Assembly (NCBI RefSeq): GCF_003032475.1
Contig: NZ_CP028369.1
Span: 4,712,001-4,776,000 of the forward strand
Length of the DNA stretch: 64,000 nt
Source of the DNA: Streptomyces sp. P3
GTDB taxonomy: Bacteria > Actinomycetota > Actinomycetes > Streptomycetales > Streptomycetaceae
Direction: 5' to 3'
The translations under genes and the position numbers were made by a program. The notes below the pieces were generated by a model. That model did no database searches. It was given only the letters and a program-made list of their open reading frames with translations, and was not told the DNA's origin. Position 1 is the first letter of the stretch; the number at the start of each line of letters is the position of its first letter. Below, piece by piece: positions 1 to 8,787 of the stretch.

Positions 1-201
1 GCCGGCCGCGTCGATGTTGCCCTTGACGGCGAAGAGCCGTCCGGCGAGGGGGAGCCGGGCCCCTGCGGCGACGCGTTCGTCGATCGCGCGGGCCTCCGCC
101 TCGGCCTCCTCCCGCGGGCGCAGGGCGATCCAGACCTCGGGGCGGTCCACGGCCTCGACGCGGTCGTAGGCGGCGCGGATCCGACGGAGCGTCGTCGACA
201 T
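1..201 (-). CDS. atzF: Allophanate hydrolase, N-terminal part (runs off left edge)
   Basis: Only the first 67 codons are in the window; the rest lies left of base 1. The visible part fits the N-terminus of an amidase-signature allophanate hydrolase, which splits allophanate into ammonia and CO2 in the cytosol. The segment AVKGNID near residue 60 matches the amidase motif that carries the catalytic lysine. The ATG at 201-199 follows a GAGAGGAA ribosome site. The gene begins 11 bp after the carboxylase stop codon and is the last gene seen in that operon, as expected for the enzyme that finishes the pathway. Family assignment rests on a short fragment plus context. The catalytic serines are not visible. 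Confidence 0.8.
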   Translation of the reverse strand, partial: MSTTLRRIRAAYDRVEAVDRPEVWIALRPREEAEAEARAIDERVAAGARLPLAGRLFAVKGNIDAAG

Positions 202-212
202 GGCGGTTCCTC

Positions 213-3200
213 TCAGTTCGCGGCCGGGGCCAGGACGACCAGCGCCGTCCCCGCCTCCACCTGGTCGCCGGGCCGGGCCAGCACCCGCGCCACCACGGCG
301 TCGACCGGCGCCAGCACCCTGGACTCCATCTTCATCGCCTCCAGGGCGAGCAGCGGCTGACCGGCGCTCACCTCGTCCCCGGGCGAGACGTTCACCTGCC
401 ACACGGACGCGGCGAACTCCGCCTCGACCAGCCGGCCGCCCGCGGGGACGCTCACCTCGGCGGGGGGTGCGGGCGGCGCCGTCGCCGCTTCCGCCCGCGC
501 GAACTCGCCCGCCGCCTCCCACGCGTCGCGCTCCGCCGCGAACGCCGCCTGCTGTCCCGCCCTGAACGCGGCGATGGAGTCGGCGTGTTCGGCGAGGAAG
601 GCCTGGTACGCGGCGAGTGAGAACGTGCCCTCCTCGATGCGCGGGACGAACCGGCCCGAGGTGATGTCGGCGCGCAGTTCCAGCAGTTCGTCGGCGTCGA
701 CCGGGTACCAGCGGATCCGGTCGAAGAAGCGCAGCAGCCAGGGTGAGCCGGGTGCGAACGCCCCGCGCTGCTGCCACGGCGACCACACCTGCGTCGTCCG
801 GCCCACGAACTGGTAACCGCCCGGACCCTCCATGCCGTAGACGCACAGGTACGCGCCGCCGATGCCCACCGAGTTCTCGGCGGTCCAGGTGCGCGCCGGG
901 TTGTACTTCGTCGTCACCAGCCGGTGCCGGGGGTCGAGCGGGGTGGCCACGGGTGCGCCCAGGTAGACGTCGCCGAGTCCGAGGACCAGGTACTCCGCGG
1001 CGAAGACCGTGTCGTAGACGTCCGCCGGCGTGCCGAGGCCGTTGACGCGGCGGATGAACTCGATGTTCCACGGGCACCAGGGGGCGTCGTCGCGCACGCC
1101 CGCCATGTAGCGCGCGATGGCGTCCCGGGTCGCCGGGTCGTCCCAGGAGAGCGGCAGGTGCACGGTGCGGGAGGGCACGACCAGCCGGTCCGTGGGCGGC
1201 GACGCGGCCACCGTCTTCCGTACGGCCGCGAGGAGTTCGTGGCTCGGGAGACGGTCCGGGTCGGTCCGGATCTGCAGGGAGCGGATTCCCGGGGTGAGGT
1301 CGGTGACGCCGTCGGGGCCGGTCTCGGCCACCGCCTCCATCAGGGCGTGGACCCGCATCCGCAGGGCCAGGTCCAGCTGCATCGGGCCGAACTCGACCAG
1401 CAGGTTGTCGTCGCCGCTGCGCCGGTACGTCACGTCGCCGTCCCGGGCCAGCACGCCGCCGTCGACGATCGCGGCGCGCGGTGCGCCGTCCACGTCCACC
1501 GGCCGGAAGCGGACCGTGTCGCCGGGCCGCAGCTGGCCCAGTTTCCAGCGTTCGGAGCTCAGGACCGTCGCCGGGCACACGAACCCGCCGAGGGAGGGCC
1601 CGTCCGGTCCGAGCAGCACCGGCATGTCGCCCGTGTAGTCGACGGCGCCGACGGAGTACGGCGTGTCGTGGATGTTGGACGGGTGCAGGCCCGCCTCGCC
1701 GCCGTCGGTGCGTGCCCAGCGCGGCTTGGGTCCGATCAGGCGCACGCCGGTGCGGGCCGAGTTGAAGTGGACCTTCCAGTCGGCGGCGTAGAAGTCGCGG
1801 ATGTCGTCCTCGGTGAAGAACTCCGGTGCGGCGTGGGGTCCTTCGACGGCGCCGACGTCCCAGACGGAGCCGAAGGACGGCCGGTCCGTGACCGGGGAGC
1901 CCTCGGCGGTCGTCCCGCCGTGCAGGACGTCGCCCGTCCGCAGGGCCCGTCCGCCGTGGCCGCCGAACCGGCCCAGGGTGAAGGTGCTCGCGCTGCCCAG
2001 GAAGGCGGGGACGTCCAGACCGCCGGCGAACAGGACGTAGGTGCGCAGGCCGTGTTCGCTCGGCGCGCCGATCTCCAGCAGGGAGCCGGCGGGCACGGTC
2101 AGCGGTTCCCACTGGGCGACCGCCGTGCCGTCCACGGTGACGGTCGCGGGCGCGCCCGTCACGCAGACGGACGTGGCGTGGCTGAACCGCAGTGCCGGAC
2201 CGCGCAGGGTGCACTCCAGACCCGGGGCGCCCTCGGGGTTGCCGAGTGCCCTGTTGCCGAGGCGGAAGGAGCGGTCGTCCATCGGGCCGGACGGGGGGAC
2301 GCCGACCTGCCAGTGGCCGGTGCGGCCTGGCCAGTCCTGGACGGTGGTGAGGGTGCCGCCGGAGACCACCTCCACGCGCGGGGTGGGGTCGTGCACGTCG
2401 GCGAGGGTGGCCGTCGAGTGGGTGGCCGTGACCAGGCGGTCGTCGGTCAGCGCCGCCCGCACCAGCCCGAGGTTGGTCTCGATGCCGTCGACACGGGTGC
2501 GGGCCAGGGCGGCGTCGAGGCGCCGCAGGGCCTCCGTGCGGTTCGGTCCGTGCGCGATCACCTTCGCGAGCATCGGGTCGTAGGACGTCGTCACCTCGGT
2601 GCCGGTCTCCACCCAGCCGTCGACGCGCACCCCCGCGGGGAACTCCACCCGGGTCAGCAGGCCGGCGCTGGGCCGGTGTCCGCGGGTCGGGTCCTCCGCG
2701 TAGAGGCGGGCCTCCACGGCGTGGCCGCGCGGCGGGCCGGGGTCGCGGACGACGTCCTCCTCGCCGCGCGCCAGTCGCAGCATCCAGGCGACGAGGTCGA
2801 CGCCGTAGATCTCCTCGGTGACCGGATGCTCCACCTGGAGCCGGGTGTTGACCTCGAGGAAGTACGCCTCCTCGCGGGCCGCGTCGTAGACGTACTCGAC
2901 GGTACCGGCGGAGCGGTAGCGCACGGAGGCGCACAGGTCGCGGGCGCCGGAGGCGAGCCGTGCGCGCACATGGTCCGGGATGCCCGGCGCGGGGGCCTCC
3001 TCCAGGACCTTCTGGTTGCGGCGTTGCAGCGAGCAGTCGCGGTCGCCGAGGACGACGACGCCGCCCCGGCCGTCGCCGAACACCTGGACCTCGACGTGGC
3101 GGGCGTCGGCGACGAGCCGTTCCAGGAAGACGCCGGCGGTGGCGAAGGAGGCCGCCGCGACGCGCTGGACGCGTTCCCAGGCGTCGGCGAGCTCGTCGGG

Positions 3201-3719
3201 TCCGGCGCAGGCCGACATGCCGATCCCGCCGCCGCCCCCGGTCGCCTTCAGCATCACCGGGTAGCCGATGGCCCGGGCCTCCTCCTGCGCCTCGGTGAGC
3301 GAGGCGAGCAGTTCGGTGCCCGGCGCCAGCGGCACCCCGGCCGCCTTCGCCGCCGCCCGGGCGGTGTGCTTGGCGCCGAACAGCTCGAGTTGCCCGGGGG
3401 TCGGACCGACGAAGACGATGCCGGCGTCGGCGCAGCGGCGGGCGAAGGACGCGTCCTCGGAGAGGAAGCCGTACCCCGGGTGGATCGCGCCGGCCCCGGT
3501 GTCCTTGGCGGCCCGCAGGACCAGGTCGGCGTCGAGGTAGGACTCCTTCGCGGGGGCCGGCCCGAGCCGCACGGCCTCGTCGGCGAGCCGGACGTGCGGC
3601 GCCGAGCGGTCGGGGTCGGAGTACACCGCGACCGTGCGCAGGCCGAGTTCGCGGGCGGTGCGGATGATGCGGACGGCTATCTCGCCCCGGTTGGCGACCA
3701 GCACCGTGTCGAATATCAT
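213..3719 (-). CDS. Biotin-dependent urea/guanidine carboxylase
   Basis: A 1168-residue multidomain enzyme that carboxylates urea or guanidine using ATP, bicarbonate and biotin. The N-terminal biotin carboxylase (about 1-450) begins with VANRGEIAVRIIR and has the ATP-grasp loop GGGGIGMS and EVNTRLQVEHP. An AHS2/KipA-like and then an AHS1/KipI-like carboxyltransferase half follow (about 470-1060). The C-terminal biotinyl domain carries AMKM with the biotin lysine at about residue 1130. The length fits stand-alone urea carboxylases, without the fused amidase of yeast urea amidolyase. The frame stays open upstream to 4289, but ATG 3719 overlaps the preceding stop (ATGA) and starts the biotin carboxylase exactly. 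Family knowledge: homologues next to paired DUF1989 proteins are often guanidine carboxylases. The substrate cannot be fixed here. Confidence 0.93.
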   Translation of the reverse strand: MIFDTVLVANRGEIAVRIIRTARELGLRTVAVYSDPDRSAPHVRLADEAVRLGPAPAKESYLDADLVLRAAKDTGAGAIHPGYGFLSEDASFARRCADAGIVFVGPTPGQLELFGAKHTARAAAKAAGVPLAPGTELLASLTEAQEEARAIGYPVMLKATGGGGGIGMSACAGPDELADAWERVQRVAAASFATAGVFLERLVADARHVEVQVFGDGRGGVVVLGDRDCSLQRRNQKVLEEAPAPGIPDHVRARLASGARDLCASVRYRSAGTVEYVYDAAREEAYFLEVNTRLQVEHPVTEEIYGVDLVAWMLRLARGEEDVVRDPGPPRGHAVEARLYAEDPTRGHRPSAGLLTRVEFPAGVRVDGWVETGTEVTTSYDPMLAKVIAHGPNRTEALRRLDAALARTRVDGIETNLGLVRAALTDDRLVTATHSTATLADVHDPTPRVEVVSGGTLTTVQDWPGRTGHWQVGVPPSGPMDDRSFRLGNRALGNPEGAPGLECTLRGPALRFSHATSVCVTGAPATVTVDGTAVAQWEPLTVPAGSLLEIGAPSEHGLRTYVLFAGGLDVPAFLGSASTFTLGRFGGHGGRALRTGDVLHGGTTAEGSPVTDRPSFGSVWDVGAVEGPHAAPEFFTEDDIRDFYAADWKVHFNSARTGVRLIGPKPRWARTDGGEAGLHPSNIHDTPYSVGAVDYTGDMPVLLGPDGPSLGGFVCPATVLSSERWKLGQLRPGDTVRFRPVDVDGAPRAAIVDGGVLARDGDVTYRRSGDDNLLVEFGPMQLDLALRMRVHALMEAVAETGPDGVTDLTPGIRSLQIRTDPDRLPSHELLAAVRKTVAASPPTDRLVVPSRTVHLPLSWDDPATRDAIARYMAGVRDDAPWCPWNIEFIRRVNGLGTPADVYDTVFAAEYLVLGLGDVYLGAPVATPLDPRHRLVTTKYNPARTWTAENSVGIGGAYLCVYGMEGPGGYQFVGRTTQVWSPWQQRGAFAPGSPWLLRFFDRIRWYPVDADELLELRADITSGRFVPRIEEGTFSLAAYQAFLAEHADSIAAFRAGQQAAFAAERDAWEAAGEFARAEAATAPPAPPAEVSVPAGGRLVEAEFAASVWQVNVSPGDEVSAGQPLLALEAMKMESRVLAPVDAVVARVLARPGDQVEAGTALVVLAPAAN

Positions 3720-4318
3720 GCGCCGGCCGCCTCGGTGATCGTCATTTCCACCGCCGTCGGCTCGAAGCCGTTGCACGGGTTGTTGATCTGCGGGCAGTTG
3801 GAGACCAGTACCAGCACGTCCCGTTCGGCGCGCAGCGAGAGGGACAGACCGGGCGCGGAGAGGCCGTCGACGATACCGAGGGTGCCGTCCTTCTCGACGG
3901 GCACGTTCATGTACCAGTTGATGTTGGAGACCAGGTCCCGCTTGCCGAGGCCGTGCCGGGCCCCCTCGGCGAGGAAGTTGTCCACGCAGGCGTGCTGGGA
4001 GAAGGTGTGGTGGCCGTAGCGCAGGGTGTTGGACTCCTTGGAGCAGGCGCCGCCGACGGTGTCGTGGCGGCCCACGGCGTCGGCGGTCACCGTCATCAGC
4101 GGGGTGTGCTCGTTGGACATCAGCACGCTGCCCGTGGTGAGGAAGATGCCGCCCTGGGCGTGGATGGTGTCGGGGGCGCTGTAGCGCACGGACGTGTCGT
4201 GGGCGTCGTACACGAGGAAGTCGACTGCCTGGTTGCCGTGCAGGTCGGTGATGGTGAGGACGGCGTCGGCGCGGACGACGGACGACCATGCGGCGCGGGC
4301 GGGAACGACGGTCTTCAT
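3716..4318 (-). CDS. DUF1989 protein UAAP2 (urea carboxylase-associated; carboxyguanidine deiminase-type subunit)
   Basis: A 200-residue DUF1989 protein, the second of two adjacent paralogues in the operon. Visible family features are the HGNQAVDFLVYD segment near the start, a Cys- and His-containing middle (GGACSKESNTLRYG, then FSQHACVDNFL) and NINWYMNVPV. Known biology: paired DUF1989 proteins next to this carboxylase act as a heteromeric carboxyguanidine deiminase, turning carboxyguanidine into allophanate; they were formerly annotated as urea amidolyase-associated proteins 1 and 2. ATG 4318 overlaps the stop of the upstream paralogue, and its own stop overlaps the carboxylase start, so translation is coupled on both sides. 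A longer frame reaches 4846 but lies inside the upstream gene and is not used. Confidence 0.87.
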   Translation of the reverse strand: MKTVVPARAAWSSVVRADAVLTITDLHGNQAVDFLVYDAHDTSVRYSAPDTIHAQGGIFLTTGSVLMSNEHTPLMTVTADAVGRHDTVGGACSKESNTLRYGHHTFSQHACVDNFLAEGARHGLGKRDLVSNINWYMNVPVEKDGTLGIVDGLSAPGLSLSLRAERDVLVLVSNCPQINNPCNGFEPTAVEMTITEAAGA

Positions 4319-5142
4319 ACGAGCCCCCGGGCGGTGAGGTGTTCGGCGGTGTTGAGGAAGGCGCGGCGGCCCTCGGGGGTGGCGTCCCAGAGCGGGTCGC
4401 CCGGTCGTGTCGGGCCGGCCCGCCAGGCGAGGACCTCCAGCGCGGTGCTGACGTACCGCGGGCGCGGGTCGGACGGGTGCGGCACGTTGGCGATCAGGAC
4501 GGTCACGTCCTGTTCGGCGCGCAGGGTGACGCTGCCGCCCGGGCCCGCCGAGCCGATGAAGTCGAGGGTGCCGTCCTCGCCGACCCGCACACCCTGGAAG
4601 AAGGAGAGGGAGGGCGGCAGGTCGCGGGGATCGAGGCCGTTCTTGGCGGCGGCCAGTTTGAACAGTTCCCGGCCGGCCGGGGAGGGGGACTGCGGGGCGC
4701 CGTCGCCGTAGCGCTCGGTGTTGCGCACGAGTGTGGAGGTGCCGCACAGGGCGTCGTGCCGGCCGGTGGTGTCGGCGACGACCGAGGCGAGGACGCGCCC
4801 CTGGTCGGACAGGAGCAGGACGCCCTCGCCGAGGTAGGCGTTCCACTGCACCTTGACCGTGTCGGCGACGTTCAGCCGCTCCCAGGGCCGGTCGTCGGCG
4901 AACAGCAGGAGGTGGGCGCAGGCGTCGCCGTGCAGGTCGGTCAGGCGCAGTTCGCTTCCCCGGGCCAGGACGCGGTGGGTGTAGTTGCCGCCCGCGACCG
5001 TCTCGGCCCAGACCAGGAGTCCCGCCTCGCAGGGCGGGGCAGGCCAGTCCCGGGCCGGTACGACCGGCATGGCCTCGGCGCGTGCGCCCTCCTGGGCCCG
5101 GGCGTGGGCGCGTGCTCCGTATGTGGTCGCTGTCGCCGCCAT
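4315..5142 (-). CDS. DUF1989 protein UAAP1 (urea carboxylase-associated; carboxyguanidine deiminase-type subunit)
   Basis: A 275-residue DUF1989 protein, first gene of the nitrogen operon. It shares the fold features of its neighbour: LTDLHGDACAHLLLF, a GTSTLVRNTERYG segment in place of the partner's Cys-containing one, and SLSFFQGVRV. The paralogue pair therefore looks asymmetric, consistent with a two-subunit enzyme. The start is the ATG at 5142 behind a GGAGG ribosome site. The 22-bp palindrome at 5182-5203 lies 40 bp upstream, so transcription of the whole operon is probably repressed by the divergent TetR-family protein. The role as a carboxyguanidine deiminase subunit is known for the family and inferred here. 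An older reading would be an accessory protein for urea carboxylase. Confidence 0.87.
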   Translation of the reverse strand: MAATATTYGARAHARAQEGARAEAMPVVPARDWPAPPCEAGLLVWAETVAGGNYTHRVLARGSELRLTDLHGDACAHLLLFADDRPWERLNVADTVKVQWNAYLGEGVLLLSDQGRVLASVVADTTGRHDALCGTSTLVRNTERYGDGAPQSPSPAGRELFKLAAAKNGLDPRDLPPSLSFFQGVRVGEDGTLDFIGSAGPGGSVTLRAEQDVTVLIANVPHPSDPRPRYVSTALEVLAWRAGPTRPGDPLWDATPEGRRAFLNTAEHLTARGLV

Positions 5143-5181
5143 GGCGGACCTCCGCAGCTCGGTTCCGTCACTGTCGCGTTG

Positions 5182-5203
5182 ATTTCTGTCGCCCGACAGA
5201 AAT
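5182..5203. promoter_or_regulatory. Perfect palindromic operator (10-2-10), probable TetR site
   Basis: The arms ATTTCTGTCG and CGACAGAAAT are perfect reverse complements separated by CC. The site lies between the start of the DUF1989 gene (5142, minus) and the TetR-family gene (5317, plus). A near copy with one mismatch stands at 14283-14304 before the APC permease, and both copies are followed by TTAGG. Size, symmetry and position suit a TetR dimer site. Confidence 0.8.
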
Positions 5204-5316
5204 TAGGTCCGGGGCGGGTCGCCGTCGTTGCCCTCGGATTGCGGGCCGGTTACCGACTCCTCACCGGGGGCCCGGACGAAGATCGCCGTACCGGGGCGTG
5301 TGCGAGGATCGAACGC

Positions 5317-5943
5317 ATGGGGACGGACAGCGGGCGTCGAGTGGGCCGGCCGCGGGCCGCGCAGCGCCCGGACAGCGGGCTCGCGCCGCGCGACGAACTG
5401 CTCGTGGCGGCCGCGGAGTTGTTCACCACGCGCGGCTACGCCGCCACCACGACCCGGGCCGTCGCCGAACGCGCGGGCATGCGCCAGGCCTCCATGTACC
5501 ACTACGTCTCCGGCAAGGAGGAGCTGCTCGCGGCCCTGCTGGAGTCGACGGTCGCACCGTCGCTGACCCGCGCCCGCGAGCTGCTGGCCGACACCGCGCG
5601 GCCGGCCGGGGAGCGGTTGTGGGAGCTGTGCCGCACCGATGTGGAGCTGCTGTGCGGCGGCCCCCACAACCTCGGCGGTCTCTATCTGCTCCCCGAGGTG
5701 CGGGCCGAGCGGTTCGCCGGCTTCCACGCCGTGCGCGCCGAACTCAAGGACGCCTACCGACGGCTGGTCGCCGCGACCGAGGCGGGCGACGCGCTCGACG
5801 CGGACGAGCTCGATGTGCGAACCGACCTGGTCTTCGGGCTCATCGAGGGCGTCATCCTCGTCCGCCGGTCGGATGCGGAGGGCTCCGCCTCGCGTTTCGC
5901 CCGCGCCACCGCCGACGCCGCCCTGCGTATCGTGCGCGACTGA
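5317..5943 (+). CDS. TetR-family regulator of the urea/guanidine operon
   Basis: A 208-residue one-component repressor. The helix-turn-helix spans about residues 28-70, with GYAATTTRAVAERAG and the recognition helix region ASMYHYVSGKEELL typical of TetR proteins. The rest is a helical ligand-binding domain ending in RTDLVFGLIEGVILV. The chosen ATG at 5317 follows GAGGATC; the same frame is open far upstream through the antisense of the DUF1989 genes, which is ignored. The gene is divergent from the carboxylase operon with the operator between them, so auto- and operon repression is likely. The inducer is unknown; urea, guanidine or a pathway intermediate are the obvious candidates. Confidence 0.88.
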   Translation: MGTDSGRRVGRPRAAQRPDSGLAPRDELLVAAAELFTTRGYAATTTRAVAERAGMRQASMYHYVSGKEELLAALLESTVAPSLTRARELLADTARPAGERLWELCRTDVELLCGGPHNLGGLYLLPEVRAERFAGFHAVRAELKDAYRRLVAATEAGDALDADELDVRTDLVFGLIEGVILVRRSDAEGSASRFARATADAALRIVRD

Positions 5944-6344
5944 CGGGAGCGGCGCGCGGCCGGCGCGGGCCGTGCGTGACCGACGAGGGCTGGGGACCAC
6001 TGGCGCGGGCCGTGCGCCGCTGACTCGACGGCGCCCGGCCGGTCTCGGTCTCGTGGTGACCGCGTCTCGCGTGGTGCCGCCCGAAGGGCGGTGCTCCCAT
6101 CCGTCCCGGTGAATTGTTTCGCACGCCTGTGCGCCGCTACTCACGGTGTTCGTGTGATCGCGCATCGTGTAAATGACCTGAGGTTACTCCACGTACGGGA
6201 GTGGTTTCAGGCGGTTGCCGAATCTGGCGCGGCGATGATCCGGTCGGACTAAGCTCGCCCGCGACGCACCGAGTTGAGGCGAATTCGTGCGCTTGTTCCC
6301 CGATATCCCGAAGATGACGACAGATCCCTACAGAGGGTGCCCAC
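5944..6344. other. Intergenic region before the conservon
   Basis: 401 bp without a credible gene. It must hold the conservon promoter, but no clear -35/-10 pair was found. A short inverted repeat (ACTCC and GGAGT arms around ACGTACG, about 6186-6202) is visible; its role is unknown. The short frames here have no ribosome site and no family resemblance. Confidence 0.5.
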
Positions 6345-7964
6345 ATGGTGAGTGTTCAGTCCCCACCCGGTCGCCGAGAACTTCCCCTTGCGCGTGTGCT
6401 GTTGCTGCCCGCGATACTGATGGCCGCGGCGACCGGCGCCGCCGTCGCCCTGGTGGCGGCGCAGGCCCGGCTCGCCGTCGGCGTCTGTGGAGGCGTCGCC
6501 ACCCTCCTGGTGATCGCGGCGGGAGCCGAGTCGGTCCGGCGCGGTCGGCAACTGCGGGAACTGCGCGCGGAGAGGAACCAGCGCCTCGCGTACCTGGAAC
6601 GGCGCGTCGCCGACCACGCCGAGGAGAACCGTCGCCTCGCCCAGGAACACGTGCCGAGCGCCGTTCAGTGGCTGCGCGCCGGAAATTCCCCCAGGGAGGT
6701 GATGCGCGACCTCAGCGAGAGTGATCCTTCGTTCCGCGAACTCGACGACGCGCAGCGGGCCGTGGTCCGCAGGATCCTCGACATCGTCGACCACGAGGAG
6801 TCCCTGCGCGACTCCGCCCAGCGCTCCTTCGTCAGCGTCGCCCGCCGCATGCAGGCCATCGTCCACCAGCAGGCCGCGGAACTGCGGGAGATGGAGGAGG
6901 ACCACGGCCGCAACCCCGAGGTCTTCGACGACCTGCTGCGCATCGACCACGGCACCGCGCTGATCGGACGCCTCGCCGACTCCATCGGCGTGCTCGGCGG
7001 CGGCCGGCCCAGCCGCAACTGGCCCCAGCCGGTCCCGCTGTACAGCGTGCTGCGCGGCGCCATGTCCCGCATCCTCGAGTACCGGCGCATCAAGCTGGAC
7101 TCCATCGCCAAGGTCAACATCCGCGGGCTCTCCGTCGAGCCGCTCATCCACGCGCTGGCCGAGCTCCTCGACAACGCCACCCGCTACTCGCCCCCGCAGA
7201 GCAAGGTGCACGTCAACGCGGTCGAGGTGCAGACCGGCATCGCCATCGAGATCGAGGACGCCGGCGTCAGCCTCAGCGAAGAGGCCCGCGCCAAGGCCGA
7301 ACGCATGCTGGAGCAGGCCAAAGCCGGCGTCGACATCCAGGACGCCGGCGGCACCCCGCGCCTGGGCCTCGCGGTCGTCGGCCGTCTGTGCACCTCGTTC
7401 AACCTCCAGGTCTCGCTGCGCACCTCGGCCTACGGCGGTGTCCGGGCCGTCCTCATCGTGCCGAGCGAGATGCAGACCTGCGATCCGGCCCCCGGCTTCG
7501 CGCACGGCATCGGCGCCACCGCCGTACCGCAGATCGACCTGAGCACCGTCGGCGAGGGTCCCAAGCGCCCGCCCAAGAAGCGCCGGCCCACCAACGCGCG
7601 GATCCCGGCCGGAGTCTCCCTGACCGACGACGTGCCCGAGGTCACCGAGTGGACCGAGCAGGGCCTGCCCCAGCGCCGCAGCAAGACCACCATCCCGATC
7701 ACCCAGCGCTACGCCGAGGCGTACGCCGCCCAGGAGGCCGCCCGCGAGGGAAAGCCCGACCCGTTCGCGCGGCCCGAGCCGGAGCCCGCTCCCGAGCCGA
7801 AGCGCGAGCCCGGACTGGCCTTCGAGGCCTTCTGGGAGGGCCTGAAGAAAGTCGCTCCGCCCGGCGTGCACCCCACGGACTTCACCCGCAATCCCACCGC
7901 CTACCTGCACCTGCTCGAAGACAAGGCCAAGACCGAGGCCGACGATGAAGGGGACCCCACGTGA
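6345..7964 (+). CDS. cvnA: Conservon histidine-kinase-like membrane protein (CvnA type)
   Basis: A 539-residue sensor-kinase-like protein, first gene of a Streptomyces conservon. Two membrane segments lie at about residues 17-35 and 42-60 with almost no extracellular loop. A coiled-coil-like linker follows, then a nitrate/sulfonate-sensor-like dimerisation region (RIDHGTALIGRLADS) and a GHKL ATPase domain with the N box LAELLDNATRYSPP and the glycine motif RLGLAVVGRL. The tail from about 400 is disordered and rich in Pro, Glu and Lys. Known biology: conservons couple such a kinase-like protein to a roadblock protein and a small GTPase at the membrane, resembling G-protein signalling, and influence development. 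ATG 6345 follows GAGGG; GTG 6348 is an alternative. It overlaps the next gene by 4 bp. Confidence 0.93.
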   Translation: MVSVQSPPGRRELPLARVLLLPAILMAAATGAAVALVAAQARLAVGVCGGVATLLVIAAGAESVRRGRQLRELRAERNQRLAYLERRVADHAEENRRLAQEHVPSAVQWLRAGNSPREVMRDLSESDPSFRELDDAQRAVVRRILDIVDHEESLRDSAQRSFVSVARRMQAIVHQQAAELREMEEDHGRNPEVFDDLLRIDHGTALIGRLADSIGVLGGGRPSRNWPQPVPLYSVLRGAMSRILEYRRIKLDSIAKVNIRGLSVEPLIHALAELLDNATRYSPPQSKVHVNAVEVQTGIAIEIEDAGVSLSEEARAKAERMLEQAKAGVDIQDAGGTPRLGLAVVGRLCTSFNLQVSLRTSAYGGVRAVLIVPSEMQTCDPAPGFAHGIGATAVPQIDLSTVGEGPKRPPKKRRPTNARIPAGVSLTDDVPEVTEWTEQGLPQRRSKTTIPITQRYAEAYAAQEAAREGKPDPFARPEPEPAPEPKREPGLAFEAFWEGLKKVAPPGVHPTDFTRNPTAYLHLLEDKAKTEADDEGDPT

Positions 7965-8368
7965 TCCAGCAGCGCCAAAACTTCGACTGGCTGCTCAAGG
8001 AGCTCTACGACGGCGTTCCGGGCATCGAGATGATCGTGGTGCTGTCGGCCGACGGACTGCGCATCGCCCGTTACGCCGGCGACCCCGACGCCGCCGACCG
8101 GGTCGCCGCGGCCTGCGCCGGTCTGCAGAGCCTGGCCACCGCCGTCGGACAGGAGATCCACTCCAGCAACGGCGAGATGGACATGGTCGTCATCGACCTG
8201 AGCGGCGGCTACTTCTACATGATGTCGGCGGGCGCCAACGCCTACCTCGCGGTCCTCGCCGACGTGCGCTGCGAGGCGGGCCGGATGAGCGGCATGATGC
8301 GCGACCTGGTCGTCCGCATCGGCGCTCACCTGACCAGTCCTCCCCGGCGCAACGGGCAGAACGTATGA
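7961..8368 (+). CDS. cvnB: Conservon roadblock/LC7 protein (CvnB type)
   Basis: A 135-residue single-domain roadblock/LC7 protein. The NFDWLLKELYDGVPG opening, the LSADGLRIA strand and the SGGYFYMMSAGANAYLAVLAD core are typical of conservon roadblock proteins. These dimerise and act as regulators or exchange-factor-like partners of the small GTPase encoded two genes downstream. The GTG start at 7961 overlaps the kinase stop as GTGA and has GAAGGGGA upstream, so translation is coupled. Its 3' end overlaps the DUF742 start (ATGA). The conserved order A-B-C-D makes the assignment secure. Confidence 0.94.
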   Translation: MIQQRQNFDWLLKELYDGVPGIEMIVVLSADGLRIARYAGDPDAADRVAAACAGLQSLATAVGQEIHSSNGEMDMVVIDLSGGYFYMMSAGANAYLAVLADVRCEAGRMSGMMRDLVVRIGAHLTSPPRRNGQNV

Positions 8369-8787
8369 CCCCTCCGCAACGCCGGCGGCGACAACCCCTG
8401 CCCGTACCTCCTCCGCAGCCTCCGCCGTCCCCGCAGGCCGCGGAGCCCCCGCAGGAGGGGGAGGGCAAGAACCCCGAACGGCTGTACATCATCACGGGAG
8501 CGGACGGCGAGCGGGCGCCCCTCGACCTCGTCACGCTGATCGTGGCGTGCGCCGAGCCGCCTTCGTCGGCCCCGCCGGAACAGACCGCGGTGCTGCGGAT
8601 GTGCGGCGCCCCGCTCTCGGTGGCCGAGGTGTCGGCCTATCTGGGCCTGCCGTTCAGCGTGGTGACGGTGCTGCTCACCGAGATGCTGGCGGCCGAGCTC
8701 GTCCAGGCGCGCGCCCCCATCGTCCGGCAGCAGCTCCCCGACCGTTCCCTTCTCGAAGCGGTGATGCATGGACTTCAACGGCTCTGA
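8365..8787 (+). CDS. cvnC: Conservon DUF742 protein (CvnC type)
   Basis: A 140-residue DUF742 protein. A Pro-rich start (about 1-35) leads into RLYIITGADG and a winged-helix-like C-terminal part (VAEVSAYLGLPFSVVTVLLTEMLAAEL). Family members occur almost only in conservons and probably bind the roadblock or GTPase partner or act as adaptors; no enzymatic function is known. The ATG at 8365 overlaps the stop of the roadblock gene by 4 bp. The frame is also open upstream to 7945, inside the roadblock gene, and that extension is rejected. Its 3' end overlaps the GTPase gene by 20 bp. Confidence 0.92.
   Translation: MTPPQRRRRQPLPVPPPQPPPSPQAAEPPQEGEGKNPERLYIITGADGERAPLDLVTLIVACAEPPSSAPPEQTAVLRMCGAPLSVAEVSAYLGLPFSVVTVLLTEMLAAELVQARAPIVRQQLPDRSLLEAVMHGLQRL

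Noticed and set aside
924..4019. Very long open frame on the plus strand through the carboxylase gene
   Set aside because: It is exactly antisense to a well-conserved enzyme, has no ribosome site or domain, and is an artefact of high third-position GC.
5143..5316. Guanidine riboswitch before the carboxylase operon
   Set aside because: The leader is only about 40 bp from operator to start and shows no tandem hairpins of the known guanidine classes.
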